Origin: Nonomuraea dietziae
GTDB taxonomy: Bacteria; Actinomycetota; Actinomycetes; Streptosporangiales; Streptosporangiaceae
NCBI RefSeq assembly: GCF_014195505.1
Contig: NZ_JACIBV010000001.1
Span: 4,712,001-4,776,000 of the forward strand
Direction of reading: 5' to 3'
DNA length: 64,000 nt
Shown here piece after piece: positions 35,426-43,748 of the stretch. The first letter of the stretch is position 1. Every line of letters starts with the position of its first letter. A program made the position numbers and the translations under genes. The notes beneath the pieces are model-generated. The model made no database searches and had not been told where the DNA came from. It was given only the letters and a program-made list of their open reading frames with translations.

Positions 35426-37396
35426 CTAGACCCGCCGCTTCACGCGCAGCAGGTACTCCTTGCGGTTGAGCGGGTTGTGGTCGGTCCTCCGCCTGCTCCG
35501 CACCGGCCCGGAGACCGGCTGGTAGCGGTCGAAGGCGCACTCCAGCTCACCCTCCCCGCGCGTCAGCGCGGGCAGCTGCCGCTGCAGCCCGTGCACCATG
35601 GCCGCGGGGACCTCTCCTTCAAGCACGTACGCCGAGCCCCTGCTCTCCGAGCTCTGCGGTACGGCCCGCAGCCGCGCCAGCGCGGCGACCACCTGGCCGA
35701 ACGTGTCGGCAGGGATCTCCAGCCTGAAGCGGTGCATCGGCTCGTACACCCTGGTGCCCGCCTGCCTGAGCGCGCTCATCAGCACCAGCGGCGTCAGGTT
35801 GCGGAAGTCGCCCGCGGTGCTCGACATGCTCTTGTCGAAGACGGCATGGGAGTGGCTCTGCCGCGCCGCGTAGCCGGAGTGCGTCATGGTGACCGTGCAG
35901 TCGGAGATCTCCCACCCGTGGATGCCCTGCAGCAGGGTCAGGCGCACGGTGTCCTCGACTGCCTTGAAGAACGTGGGCGGCATCGACCCTGGCTCGACCT
36001 CCAGCCCGAACTCCACCCCTGTGCCGGCCGGAGCGGGCTCGACACGCAGCCCGACGGTCGCGAGGAACGGGTTGTCCTCCTCGTGCATGATCTCGACGGC
36101 CGCGCCCGTGCCGCTGAGCCGTTCGACGCAGATGGTCGTCGTCTCGCGGAAGGTGACGTCCACGTGGAAGTCCTCGGCCAGCGTGGCCTGGATGACCTCC
36201 TTCTGCACCTCGCCGTAGAGGGAGACCGACACCTCCCGCCTGATCTCGTCCTGGCGCACGTTGATCAGCGGGTCCTGCTCGGCGAGGTGGGCGAGAGCCA
36301 GGTGCAGCGCGCCCCTGTCCTCGGGCCGCGCGGGGACGACCACGGTCTCCAGCGTGGGAGGGGCGAAGTGATGAGTCTCCGCCTCCTTCACGGGGGTGCC
36401 GATCGTGTCGCCGATGCGGACGTCGGTCAGGCCACGCACCTTTGCGATCCGCCCGGCGGCGACCTGCCCGCGCTGGACGGCGGAGCCACGCTCGAACACG
36501 CTGATCGCGGTGACCCTTCCTGCGTCCGTCTGCTCCCTGACGGGGAGGGCGCCGGAGAACATCCGCACGTAGGCGATCTTCTCCCCCGCGGGACCGCGCT
36601 CGACCTTGAAGACGGTGCCCGAGACGGGGCCGTCCACGTCGCCCTCGATCGCGGGCAGCAGCTCCCCGATGCCGGAGATCAGCGAGTCCACGCCGGCCCC
36701 TGTCACCGCCGAGCCGAAGGAGACCGGGTGCACCAGCGCCCGTCGGGTCTGCGCCGCCAGCTCCTTGCGGAGCACGCCGTACGGCATCCGCGCCGCGTCG
36801 TCGACGAAGGCGGCGAGAAGCGCGTCATCACCCTCGGCGAGCACCTCCGCGAGCCTCGCCGTGAACGCCGCGTCGGCGGCGCCATAAGGACGGAAATCGG
36901 AGTGCGGCGTGCCCACCTCGCGCACCGATCCCATCGCGATCACGGCAGGGGTGAGTTTCTCGGAGATCGTCCGCAGCACGCGCTCGTCCTGCGCGCCGCC
37001 ACGGTCGATCTTGTTCACGAAGATCAGCGTGGGGATGCGCAGCCGTCGCAAGGTCCGCATGAGCACCCGGGTCTGCGCCTGCACGCCCTCGACGGCGGAG
37101 ACGACCAGCACCGCGCCGTCGAGCACGCTGAGCACCCGCTCCACCTCGGCGATGAAGTCGGGGTGGCCGGGGGTGTCGATCAGGTTGACGGTGACGCCGC
37201 CGATCTCGAACGACACGACGGCGGACTTGATGGTGATCCCGCGCTGTCGTTCGAGCGCGAGGGAGTCGGTCTGTGTGTTGCCCTCATCGACGTTGCCGAC
37301 TTCGTCGATGACACCGGCGGCGTGGAGCAGCCGCTCGGTCAGGCTCGTCTTACCGGCGTCTACATGCGCCAGAATCCCCAAGTTCAACGTGCTCAC
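35426..37396 (-). CDS. Tet(M)/OtrA-type ribosomal protection protein
   Basis: 656 residues, full length for the EF-G-like GTPases that remove tetracyclines from the ribosome. GTPase motifs are AHVDAGKTS, DTPGHPDF and NKIDRGG. The domain IV segment SSTAGDFRNLTPLVLMSAL corresponds to the Tet(M)/OtrA drug-displacing loop region, which separates the family from EF-G. GTG 37396 starts at the conserved STLNLGILAHVDAG; GAGG lies about 12 nt upstream. The first of three genes with an ABC exporter, suggesting combined target protection and efflux. Other translation-targeting drugs cannot be excluded. Confidence 0.88.
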   Translation of the reverse strand: MSTLNLGILAHVDAGKTSLTERLLHAAGVIDEVGNVDEGNTQTDSLALERQRGITIKSAVVSFEIGGVTVNLIDTPGHPDFIAEVERVLSVLDGAVLVVSAVEGVQAQTRVLMRTLRRLRIPTLIFVNKIDRGGAQDERVLRTISEKLTPAVIAMGSVREVGTPHSDFRPYGAADAAFTARLAEVLAEGDDALLAAFVDDAARMPYGVLRKELAAQTRRALVHPVSFGSAVTGAGVDSLISGIGELLPAIEGDVDGPVSGTVFKVERGPAGEKIAYVRMFSGALPVREQTDAGRVTAISVFERGSAVQRGQVAAGRIAKVRGLTDVRIGDTIGTPVKEAETHHFAPPTLETVVVPARPEDRGALHLALAHLAEQDPLINVRQDEIRREVSVSLYGEVQKEVIQATLAEDFHVDVTFRETTTICVERLSGTGAAVEIMHEEDNPFLATVGLRVEPAPAGTGVEFGLEVEPGSMPPTFFKAVEDTVRLTLLQGIHGWEISDCTVTMTHSGYAARQSHSHAVFDKSMSSTAGDFRNLTPLVLMSALRQAGTRVYEPMHRFRLEIPADTFGQVVAALARLRAVPQSSESRGSAYVLEGEVPAAMVHGLQRQLPALTRGEGELECAFDRYQPVSGPVRSRRRTDHNPLNRKEYLLRVKRRV

Positions 37397-37460
37397 GGAG
37401 CGACATGTCCTCAAGATAGGTGGCATTTACCTTTTGGGTGGACATGTAAGCCGTGCGCAT
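37350..37460 (-). CDS. Putative leader ORF (36 aa) overlapping the ribosomal protection gene start
   Basis: ATG 37460 has an excellent AAGGAGAC ribosome site. The frame reads MRTAYMSTQKVNATYLEDMS, then LREHVELGDSGACRRR, and stops 47 nt inside the resistance gene in another frame. Its strong ribosome site compared with the weak one of the resistance gene suggests leader-dependent control, as known for leader peptides before tet(M) and other ribosome-targeting resistance genes. That analogy is inference; no terminator hairpin was seen in the leader. Confidence 0.4.
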   Translation of the reverse strand: MRTAYMSTQKVNATYLEDMSLREHVELGDSGACRRR

Positions 37461-37531
37461 TTCTGTCTCCTTGATCGGCGGGCGGTCCTCTCGAGTAGAT
37501 CAGACGGCCGCTTCGGCGAACAACCGATTTG

Positions 37532-38134
37532 TCATCGGGCAGAACCGGCCTCGAGGGACCTGGCGGCGTGCTCGACCCAGGCGTCCAGGAACCGGTCCGC
37601 CTCGAGATCGCCAGGTGTGTGCCCGATGAGGATGTTCAGCAGCGGATAGTAGGTCAGCGACGAGATCAGCACGGCCGCCGTCGCCTCGGGGTCGGCCACG
37701 TCGGCGCCCTGCGCCCTGATCCACTGGGCGGCCTCGCGGTAGAGGGTCGCGATGACGCTCTGCCACATGCGCTCGAAGAGCTCGGAGAAGCCGTGGTACT
37801 CCCGCAGCATGATCCGGATCAGATCCCTGTCGCCCTCGATCACCGACCAGACGACGCTCGCCATCAGCCGGAGGGCCTCACGCGGGTCGGCAGGCGCCTC
37901 GGCGACCGTCTCCCTGTTGCGCAGGGTCATGAGTTCCAGATTGCGCTGGACGGCCGCCTCCAGCAGCGCCCCCTTGGAGGGGAAGTGCTTGTAGAGGGCG
38001 CCCGAGCCGGCGGTCAGCCCGCAGGCGACCTGGATGTCGGCCACCGAGGTCGCGTCGTATCCCTTGCTCGCGAACAGCCGTACGGCCTCGGTGAGCAGCC
38101 GGTCGCGCGTCACGCCGGGGGTGGTTCTCGCCAT
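37532..38134 (-). CDS. TetR-family repressor
   Basis: 200 residues with N-terminal HTH (DRLLTEAVRLFASKGYDATSVADI and SGALYKHFPSKGALL) and a C-terminal ligand domain. Its ATG (38134) lies inside a 30-bp palindrome shared with the divergent SRPBCC gene. A -10-like TAATCT ends 6 nt before the ATG, so the transcript is probably leaderless and self-repressed. It may also act on the resistance operon downstream, but no copy of the palindrome is seen there. Confidence 0.88.
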   Translation of the reverse strand: MARTTPGVTRDRLLTEAVRLFASKGYDATSVADIQVACGLTAGSGALYKHFPSKGALLEAAVQRNLELMTLRNRETVAEAPADPREALRLMASVVWSVIEGDRDLIRIMLREYHGFSELFERMWQSVIATLYREAAQWIRAQGADVADPEATAAVLISSLTYYPLLNILIGHTPGDLEADRFLDAWVEHAARSLEAGSAR

Positions 38135-38160
38135 GGAAAGAGATTACTCTCTTTCCATGG
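38131..38160. promoter_or_regulatory. 30-bp perfect palindrome covering both divergent start codons
   Basis: CCATGGAAAGAGA (38131-38143) is repeated in perfect inversion at 38148-38160 around TTAC. Both ATGs (38134 minus, 38157 plus) lie in the outer CCATGG ends. TACTCT (plus) and TAATCT (minus) overlap in the centre, each 6 nt from its ATG, matching leaderless promoters. A TetR dimer here would block both. Confidence 0.8.
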
Positions 38161-38618
38161 TCCAAGTAACAGTGGAACAGGTCATCCGCTGCACTCCGGA
38201 ACGGTTCCTCGCGTTCGTCATGGACGCGGAGAGGTACGCGGACATCGACGACAAGATCGGAGCCATCGACTGGGTGCGCCGCACCGGCGACGTCACCGAG
38301 TTCAAATTCCGCCCCGCCCTCCCTGGCATCCCTGGCCCCGCACCCAAGCTGGTCTCCCAGATGCGGCTCACTCCGGGCGAGCGCGTCGACGTCAGGTACG
38401 CGCCGCTGCCGCAGAACCGGCTCAACCACCGGCTGTCGAGGTTCGCGGCCAGCTTCGTCGCCGAGCCCGCCGCCGAGGGCACCAAGGTGACCAGGACGAT
38501 CTCGATCGACTTCGCCCCCTGGATCGGCTGGCTCCTCGAACCGATCCTGCGCCGCCACCTTCCCGCGGACGTGGAAAGGGAGATCCGCGGGGCGAAGGAG
38601 CGCCTGGAACGAGAGTGA
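38157..38618 (+). CDS. SRPBCC-family (START-like) protein
   Basis: 153 residues. VEQVIRCTPERFLAFVMDAERY, beta strands and a C-terminal long helix (ILRRHLPADVEREIRGAKERLE) fit the polyketide-cyclase/START fold that binds hydrophobic ligands. The ATG is within the operator; no ribosome site exists, consistent with a leaderless mRNA. As the only gene facing the TetR, it likely binds or converts the inducer (inference). Confidence 0.82.
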   Translation: MVQVTVEQVIRCTPERFLAFVMDAERYADIDDKIGAIDWVRRTGDVTEFKFRPALPGIPGPAPKLVSQMRLTPGERVDVRYAPLPQNRLNHRLSRFAASFVAEPAAEGTKVTRTISIDFAPWIGWLLEPILRRHLPADVEREIRGAKERLERE

Positions 38619-38643
38619 CCGCGTCGGGCCCGCGCCCTGAGGG

Positions 38644-39891
38644 TCAGTCGGCGATGGCCTGGTAGGCGGTGGTCCAGAAGTCCTTGTGGAGGCGGGGTGT
38701 GTCCAGGGAGTCCATGGCCGCCTGGGTGAACAGGATGCCGGTCAGCCCCTCGACCGGATCGGCGTACGCCGTGGTGCCCAGGCCGCCGTCCCAGCCGAAC
38801 TGACCCACCGACGCCAGGTCGCGCCGGTGCGTACGGACGGCCATCCCGAAGCCGTAACCGCCGTGCCTGCCGAAGTGGTCGCCGAAGGCGTCCTTCTCGA
38901 CCTTCTGCTCCGGAGTCAGGTGGTCCGTCGTCATCAGCTCGACCGACGCGCGGGACAGGATGCGCTCGCCGCGGTGCGCGCCCTTGTTCAGCAGCATCCG
39001 GTAGAAGGCGTGGTAGTCGTCCACGGTCGAGACCAGCCCGTCGCCGCCCCTCTCGAAGACCGGCGGCGAGCTGTACTTGCCGCCTGCCGCCTCGTCCCAC
39101 ACGACCAGCCCGCCGGTCTGCGGGTTGTGGGCGTAGCTGGTCGGCAGCCTGTCGATCTTGTCGGCGGGCACGTGGAACCCGGAGTCCTTCATCCCGAGCG
39201 GGCCGAAGAGCCGCTCGCGCAGGAACGTTCCGAACGACTGCCCCGCCACCCGCTGGACGAGCACGCCGAGCACGTCGGATCCCGTGTGGTACTGCCACAG
39301 CGTCCCCGGCTGGTGCATCAGCGGGAGCCGGCCCAGCCGGCCGAGCCATTCGTCGGGCCCCGCCTCCGGCGCGGAGCCGTCCAGGCCCAGCTCGCGCATG
39401 GCGACCTGGATGGGGTAGGTGTCAGGAGCCGCCAGCACCGCACCGAAACCGAAGGTGAAGGTCAGCAGGTCCCGTACGGTGATCGGCCGCAGCGCCGGCA
39501 CCGTGTCCTCCAGCGGGGAGTCGATGCTCCTCAGCACCTGGCGGTCGGCCAGCTCGGGCAGCCACTCGTCGACCGGGTCGTCCAGCCGCAGGCGGCACTC
39601 CTCGACCAGGAGCATCACGGCGGCGGCGGTGATCGGCTTGCTCAGCGACGCCAACCGGAAGATCGTGTCCCTGCGCATCGGCGCGCCCCCGCCTTCGTGC
39701 AGCGTGCCCATGGCCTCCACGTGCGTGTCCTCGCCCCGGCCGACCAGGGCGACCAGTCCGGGGATTCCGCCGGACTCCATGTGCCGGGCCAGCACCTCAC
39801 GCATCCGGCGCAGCCCCGCCTCCGACAGCCCCTTGTTGTTGTCCTTCATCGCCCAGTTGCCCTGCGTGTCCCAGGTGGCGGTGGTCGACAT
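38644..39891 (-). CDS. Serine hydrolase of the beta-lactamase/EstB family
   Basis: 415 residues, cytosolic (no signal). RLASLSKPIT supplies the SxxK nucleophile, QYHTGSDVLG the Tyr motif and GWDGGLGT the third-strand motif. Members include esterases, D-aminopeptidases and lovastatin acyltransferase-like enzymes, so class C beta-lactamase activity need not follow. ATG 39891 has AAGGAGAGG upstream. Confidence 0.85.
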   Translation of the reverse strand: MSTTATWDTQGNWAMKDNNKGLSEAGLRRMREVLARHMESGGIPGLVALVGRGEDTHVEAMGTLHEGGGAPMRRDTIFRLASLSKPITAAAVMLLVEECRLRLDDPVDEWLPELADRQVLRSIDSPLEDTVPALRPITVRDLLTFTFGFGAVLAAPDTYPIQVAMRELGLDGSAPEAGPDEWLGRLGRLPLMHQPGTLWQYHTGSDVLGVLVQRVAGQSFGTFLRERLFGPLGMKDSGFHVPADKIDRLPTSYAHNPQTGGLVVWDEAAGGKYSSPPVFERGGDGLVSTVDDYHAFYRMLLNKGAHRGERILSRASVELMTTDHLTPEQKVEKDAFGDHFGRHGGYGFGMAVRTHRRDLASVGQFGWDGGLGTTAYADPVEGLTGILFTQAAMDSLDTPRLHKDFWTTAYQAIAD

Positions 39892-40241
39892 GGCCTCTCC
39901 TTCACATCCTGCGTACGACGTTCCCTCTATGCGAACACTGTACGCACAACGCCGTGGCGTACGCAAGCCCAGAGACGCGCGCCCCTTTCGTCGGCCCCCT
40001 GCCACCGAACCACTCACGGACGGCGTTCGCGCTCCTCGTCGACCATGCGGTGTCGCGTCAGCGGTCGTGTCAGGACGGCGACGGCCCGGTATCAGAGCGG
40101 TCGGCGAAAGTTGACGCCATGAACGGTTCAGCGACTGAGCCCTCAGGGCGACCGCGCGAGATCCACTCGGGCGCCGACAGGACCCCCATTCCGCGAGCCG
40201 TCCGTTCACCTGAATTCTCGGATCCGAAGGAGCACACCACC
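39892..40241. promoter_or_regulatory. Intergenic region with TGCGTAC/GTACGCA repeats
   Basis: 350 nt without a convincing gene. Near the serine hydrolase start, TGCGTAC (39910), GTACGCA (39940) and the palindrome GCGTACGC (39957-39964) form a symmetrical set that could be an operator. Further right there is only the AAGGAG ribosome site (40227) of the next gene; an in-frame upstream ATG at 40119 exists but has no ribosome site. Confidence 0.4.
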
Positions 40242-40646
40242 ATGTCCGTCACCCTCACCGACCAGGACAAGCTCACCCTGCGGACCGCCGCGTGGGGCGC
40301 CATCTCCCTGATGGCCGCCGCCGGCGCCGCCGGCTCACCCCACAAGGCCGCCACCCACGGCTCCATCGCCCTGACCTCCGCGACCGGCCTGGCAGGGCAC
40401 GTGCTCACCAAGGCGCCCAAGGGCGTGAAGTACGGCAAGTCCGTGGCCGAACTCGCCGACCAGGTGCTGCCGGCCCTGACGGAAGCCATGAGCCTGCTCA
40501 AGCAGCAGGCCCCGTCCGAGGCCGACAACTTCCGCCGCACCGTCATCGTCGCCATCGAAGCCGCCGCCCAGACCCACCAGGGCCGGCCCAGCCCCACCAT
40601 GGCCGAGATGATCCGCAAGATCACCGAAGCCCTCGACGCCGCCTGA
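40242..40646 (+). CDS. Conserved actinobacterial protein of unknown function
   Basis: 134 residues. SVTLTDQDKLTLRTAAWGAI, GSPHKAATHGSIALTSATGL, then a charged helical end (SLLKQQAPSEADNFRRTV, MAEMIRKITEALDAA). The pattern belongs to a family widespread in Streptosporangiales and Streptomyces. One weakly hydrophobic Ala-rich helix; no catalytic motif. ATG 40242 follows AAGGAG. Confidence 0.7.
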   Translation: MSVTLTDQDKLTLRTAAWGAISLMAAAGAAGSPHKAATHGSIALTSATGLAGHVLTKAPKGVKYGKSVAELADQVLPALTEAMSLLKQQAPSEADNFRRTVIVAIEAAAQTHQGRPSPTMAEMIRKITEALDAA

Positions 40647-40682
40647 CGGGGATGTCGACCCGCTTCGCCACTGCTGGTCACG

Positions 40683-40701
40683 GGGATCCTCTCCGGATCC
40701 C
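40683..40701 (+). terminator. Possible hairpin after the conserved hypothetical gene
   Basis: GGGATCC (40683-40689) and GGATCCC (40695-40701) form a 7-bp stem 36 nt after the stop. There is no clear U-tract. Confidence 0.3.
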
Positions 40702-40768
40702 GGCTCTTCACCGCTCCGCTCATCGTGCCCGGGCCGAGCACCGCTTCATCGACTGTCCCCATGGCCTC

Positions 40769-40928
40769 CGCAAGACACACTGGCCGGCCGGCCCACAGGT
40801 CGCCCAGCGGTTCTCGCATGACGCCCGCAAGACACACTGGCCGGACGGCCCGCAGGTCGGCCAGCGGTTCTCGCATGACGCTCGCAAGACACGCTGGCCG
40901 GCCGGCCCCACAGGTCGGCCAGCGGTTC
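40769..40928. repeat. 57-bp tandem repeat, 2.8 copies, in a gene-free stretch
   Basis: Units begin with CGCAAGACAC at 40769, 40826 and 40883. The period is exactly 57 nt (19 codons) and copies 1 and 2 differ at 5 positions; copy 3 is truncated and has an extra C in its GGCCCC run. One plus-strand frame gives KTHWPAGPQVAQRFSHDAR repeats, and the opposite strand is open too, so coding status is unclear. The surrounding 40647-41070 interval holds no other feature besides a possible hairpin. Confidence 0.75.
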
Positions 40929-41070
40929 GGGGGCGAGGCTTTCCTGGGGCATACCAGCAGCCGGCGAGGACATGGCCTCGCCTTGTCGTCAGGCCGATGC
41001 CTGGCCTCAGCGGAGGTGGGTACCGGGGTCCTCGGTCGATCCCGCGTTCCTAGGGAGCGAGGGCGCCGCC

Positions 41071-41262
41071 CTATTCCTGCGTGTCGGAGGACCTCTCCGC
41101 GATCTGCACGCTCAGCCCTCGGGTGTCCGAGTCGAGGAGGAGCTCGCCGAACTGCCGCCTCTGCTCCGGCGTGAGCCGTACCGGCCACACCGCAGGCAGC
41201 ACGAGGACGTCGCCGTTCGGAAGGGCGACCAGGTCGAGTGGTAGCGAGGGGGATGAGATCAC
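41071..41262 (-). CDS. Small conserved-looking protein (63 aa), unknown
   Basis: The product begins ISSPSLPLDLVALPNGDVLV and contains RLTPEQRRQFGELLLDSDTR, a short beta-helix pattern common in small accessory proteins near XRE/DUF397-type genes. GTG 41262 abuts a 16-bp palindrome and has no ribosome site. No function can be given. Confidence 0.45.
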   Translation of the reverse strand: MISSPSLPLDLVALPNGDVLVLPAVWPVRLTPEQRRQFGELLLDSDTRGLSVQIAERSSDTQE

Positions 41263-41276
41263 AGTACGTCTACTGT
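41261..41276. promoter_or_regulatory. ACAGTA/TACTGT palindrome at the start of the 63-aa gene
   Basis: ACAGTA (41261-41266) and TACTGT (41271-41276) with spacer CGTC. It overlaps the GTG start of the small gene, an operator-like position; XRE-type repressors use sites of this size. Confidence 0.4.
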
Positions 41277-41385
41277 CCCACGTCAGGACGCTACGCGAGC
41301 AGTCTTCGCGTCTTCTCGCTCAAGGAAGCCATGGCGCGCGGGCGGGCTCCTCACGCCACCGGCTCGAACGCGACCCGCCGCCGCG

Positions 41386-41622
41386 TCACCCTTCCTCCTC
41401 CAGCAGGTCGATCTGCCCTTCGCAGTTCCAGCCTCGCGGCACTCCGGTGATCCTCAGCGGCTTCCGAGGCGCCAGCCCCAACCTGGCCGCGCACTCGGGC
41501 CCGATCCCCGCGGCCCGCGACTCGGGGGTACGAAGGGTGTGCTTGCACGCTTCACACCGCACCACGTGTTCGCGCACGAAAGGCTCACTCAGATCGAAGA
41601 GGGTCACCGCCACATCCTTCAT
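41386..41622 (-). CDS. DUF6011-type Cys-rich small protein
   Basis: 78 residues. VRCEACKHTLRTPESRAAGIGPECAARLG is the DUF6011 signature, with Cys pairs spaced like a zinc ribbon. A role in nucleic-acid binding is possible. ATG 41622 follows GAGGGG; a longer in-frame version at 41679 is less likely. Same orientation as the 63-aa gene, 123 nt upstream of it. Confidence 0.68.
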   Translation of the reverse strand: MKDVAVTLFDLSEPFVREHVVRCEACKHTLRTPESRAAGIGPECAARLGLAPRKPLRITGVPRGWNCEGQIDLLEEEG

Positions 41623-41742
41623 CCCACCCCTCCTCAAGCCCCGTCGCGATGAACAGCGCACCATCACGTATGTACCCACACCCGCCCCTGCGCATGGGAG
41701 CGCGTACCGTCGGGGACCCGGGGCGAGATCGGGCGACGGCTC

Positions 41743-41993
41743 CTACGAACCCGGTTCGCTTCCCGTCCTGCCGCTGCGCCGCACCACCGCGGTGTGCAGC
41801 CCCTTGAGGAGAAGTGCGGCCACGAACGCGACGTTGCTGAGGATCCTCAGGTCGTCCCTGTAGAGCTCGAGCTCGGTCATATCGCCGTAGCCGATGGCGA
41901 TCGCGAGCCCGATCAAGGTGGCAGCGGCGCTCTGTCGAGGACCGTCATCCAGAGGCGGGCGCGCGAGGCCCGGGGCCTCTGCCGTAGGACCAT
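41743..41993 (-). pseudogene. Small membrane protein (about 83 aa), one-base deletion
   Basis: ATG 41993 has AGGAG 5 nt upstream and reads MVLRQRPRASRARLWMTVLDR before meeting a stop. In another frame the sequence continues ATLIGLAIAIGYGDMTELEL and then LRILSNVAFVAALLLKGLHTAVV, two hydrophobic helices, ending GSEPGS. Adding one base to GCGCCGC (41924-41930 region) to give GCGGCCGC joins them as DRAAATLIG. This looks like a sequence error at a GGCC site. Function unknown. Confidence 0.5.
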
Positions 41994-42053
41994 GGAAACT
42001 CCTGGCACGAGCGAATGGACCTCACACGACTCGGACGTCCTGCCCGGCAGGCG

Positions 42054-43625
42054 TCAGAGGGCGTTCCAGAAACGGTAGTCGTGGTCGGCGGTGAAGCGTG
42101 CGCGCTTCCAGGCGCCCGAGGTCAGGGAGTGCACGTGCCAGCCGGCGTGGCCGGTGTCGCGCAGGCGGGGCCAGGCGGTCTCGCCCGCGCCGTGGGGGTC
42201 GCCGGTGGCCGCGAAGCGCACCCATGCCGCGATCATGCGCTCACCGAGCGCGGCCTGCTTCCTGGACGGCGTGCCGAACATGGCCAGGTCGAACAGGTAG
42301 GGCAGCTCGGCCATGTGCTGGGCGTGGGCGGGGAAGCTGGGGACGGGGTAGCCGGCGAACCAGGGGGTGTCGCGCTCGGCGAACTCGTACATGCGGGTGG
42401 GCGTCCACCTCGACAGGGCGCGGGCGGTGTTCAGTGTCGGCACCGACCAGACGGCGTCCGTCTTGACGCGGGCCAGGGCCTGGCCGGGCGACAGACCGGC
42501 CGGGCCGCGGTCGAGCGGGTAGCGCCTGAGCACCGCGTCGGCGTCGGAGCCGAACTGCCGCCGCACGGCGGGCGCGTACTCGGCCGCGGACAGGGGCTTG
42601 CCGGTGAACAGCTCCTGGCCGATGACCATGCCGTTCTCCTCGTCGTGGTTGACGCCGATCAGGACGGGGACCCGGTTGAACCGTCCGGTGCGCAGCGCCT
42701 CGCCGGGCGGCAGGGGCAGCAGCGTCGTGCCGCTGATCGGGCTCGGCTCCTTGCCGGCGTAGGCGGCCAGCAGCGTGGACACCGGGACCTTGCGCAGGCA
42801 GGCGGCCACGTCGACGGCGTCCGCGCAGCCTGCCTTCTCGATCGTCCGGGCGCTGTCGGCCTCGGCCTCGGCACGGGTGCGCGAGCCGCCGGTGGCACAG
42901 GGGGCGCTCTGGATGATCGCCCGGTCGAACAGCCCCGCTGACTTGGGGGACGCCAGGTGGCCGCAGACGGCGAAGCCGCCGCCGGACTCACCCATGATCG
43001 TCACGTTGCGCGCATCGCCGCCGAAGGCCGCGATGTTGGCGCGTACCCAGCGCAGCGCCGCCTGCTGGTCCTGTACGGCCAGGCTGCCCGATTCGGGCAG
43101 CGAGGGATGGGTCAGGAAGCTCATCACCCCGAGCCGGTAGTTCATCGACACCACAACGGCGCCGGCGGCGGCGAGCCGATCGGGCCCGTACATGTCGCCG
43201 GTGCCGTACATCAGGCTGCCGCCGTGGATCCACACGATCACCGGCAGTTCGCCGGACCTGGAGGCCGGGGTGGTCACGTTGAGGACCAGGCAGTCCTCGG
43301 CCTGACTGGCCACGCCGATGGGGGGTCGCTCGGGCTGGGCGCACGGCTTGCCGGGGGCGGTGGCCTCGCGCACTCCCGTCCACGCGGCGGCCGGCCGCGG
43401 CGCGGCCCACCGCTCGGCCTCGGCGTAGGGAATCCCCTGGAAGGACCGCACCCGAGCACCGACCGTGCCGCGCACCGCGCCGTGCGAGGTGAGGACCACC
43501 GAGTCGGCCCCTGCGGCCGGGGTTCCGGTGGCAGGGGTGACGGCGGCCGGAGTGACGGCGGCCGGAGATGCGGGCGTTCCGGTCAGCGCAAGCCCCACGG
43601 CCATGCCCAAGAAGGCGGTCTTCAT
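42054..43625 (-). CDS. Secreted type B carboxylesterase
   Basis: 523 residues with signal peptide (MKTAFLGMAVGLALTGTPAS). Family motifs are EDCLVLNVTTPA, WIHGGSLMYG (oxyanion hole) and the nucleophile elbow GESGGGFAVC; NHDEENGM and the C-terminal His region complete the triad. It hydrolyses esters outside the cell; the substrate is unknown. ATG 43625 has AGGAG. Divergent from a TetR gene that presumably represses it. Confidence 0.88.
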   Translation of the reverse strand: MKTAFLGMAVGLALTGTPASPAAVTPAAVTPATGTPAAGADSVVLTSHGAVRGTVGARVRSFQGIPYAEAERWAAPRPAAAWTGVREATAPGKPCAQPERPPIGVASQAEDCLVLNVTTPASRSGELPVIVWIHGGSLMYGTGDMYGPDRLAAAGAVVVSMNYRLGVMSFLTHPSLPESGSLAVQDQQAALRWVRANIAAFGGDARNVTIMGESGGGFAVCGHLASPKSAGLFDRAIIQSAPCATGGSRTRAEAEADSARTIEKAGCADAVDVAACLRKVPVSTLLAAYAGKEPSPISGTTLLPLPPGEALRTGRFNRVPVLIGVNHDEENGMVIGQELFTGKPLSAAEYAPAVRRQFGSDADAVLRRYPLDRGPAGLSPGQALARVKTDAVWSVPTLNTARALSRWTPTRMYEFAERDTPWFAGYPVPSFPAHAQHMAELPYLFDLAMFGTPSRKQAALGERMIAAWVRFAATGDPHGAGETAWPRLRDTGHAGWHVHSLTSGAWKRARFTADHDYRFWNAL

Positions 43626-43644
43626 CGCGTTTCTCCTATCGATC

Positions 43645-43748
43645 ACCTAATGGGCAGAACCATAGGGAAAATTTAGGCGATCGCGCAAGTCGATCGTTCA
43701 ATGCGTACGCCTAAGGCGTTCGATCCAATTCTTTGGTAGGGTCCTGCC
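43645..43748. promoter_or_regulatory. Carboxylesterase/TetR intergenic operators
   Basis: ACGCCtaaGGCGT (43707-43719) is a perfect 5-bp-arm palindrome, and the related half-sites ATCACCTAA (about 43644) and TTAGGCGAT (43673) form a second, wider dyad nearer the esterase. Both carry the CCTAA/TTAGG core, suggesting two TetR sites. Confidence 0.5.

Noticed and set aside
35090..37474. A long open frame (about 790 codons) on the plus strand opposite the ribosomal protection gene
   Set aside because: It is the antisense shadow of a GC-rich gene with all family motifs on the minus strand; its translation is Arg/His/Gly-rich and without domains.
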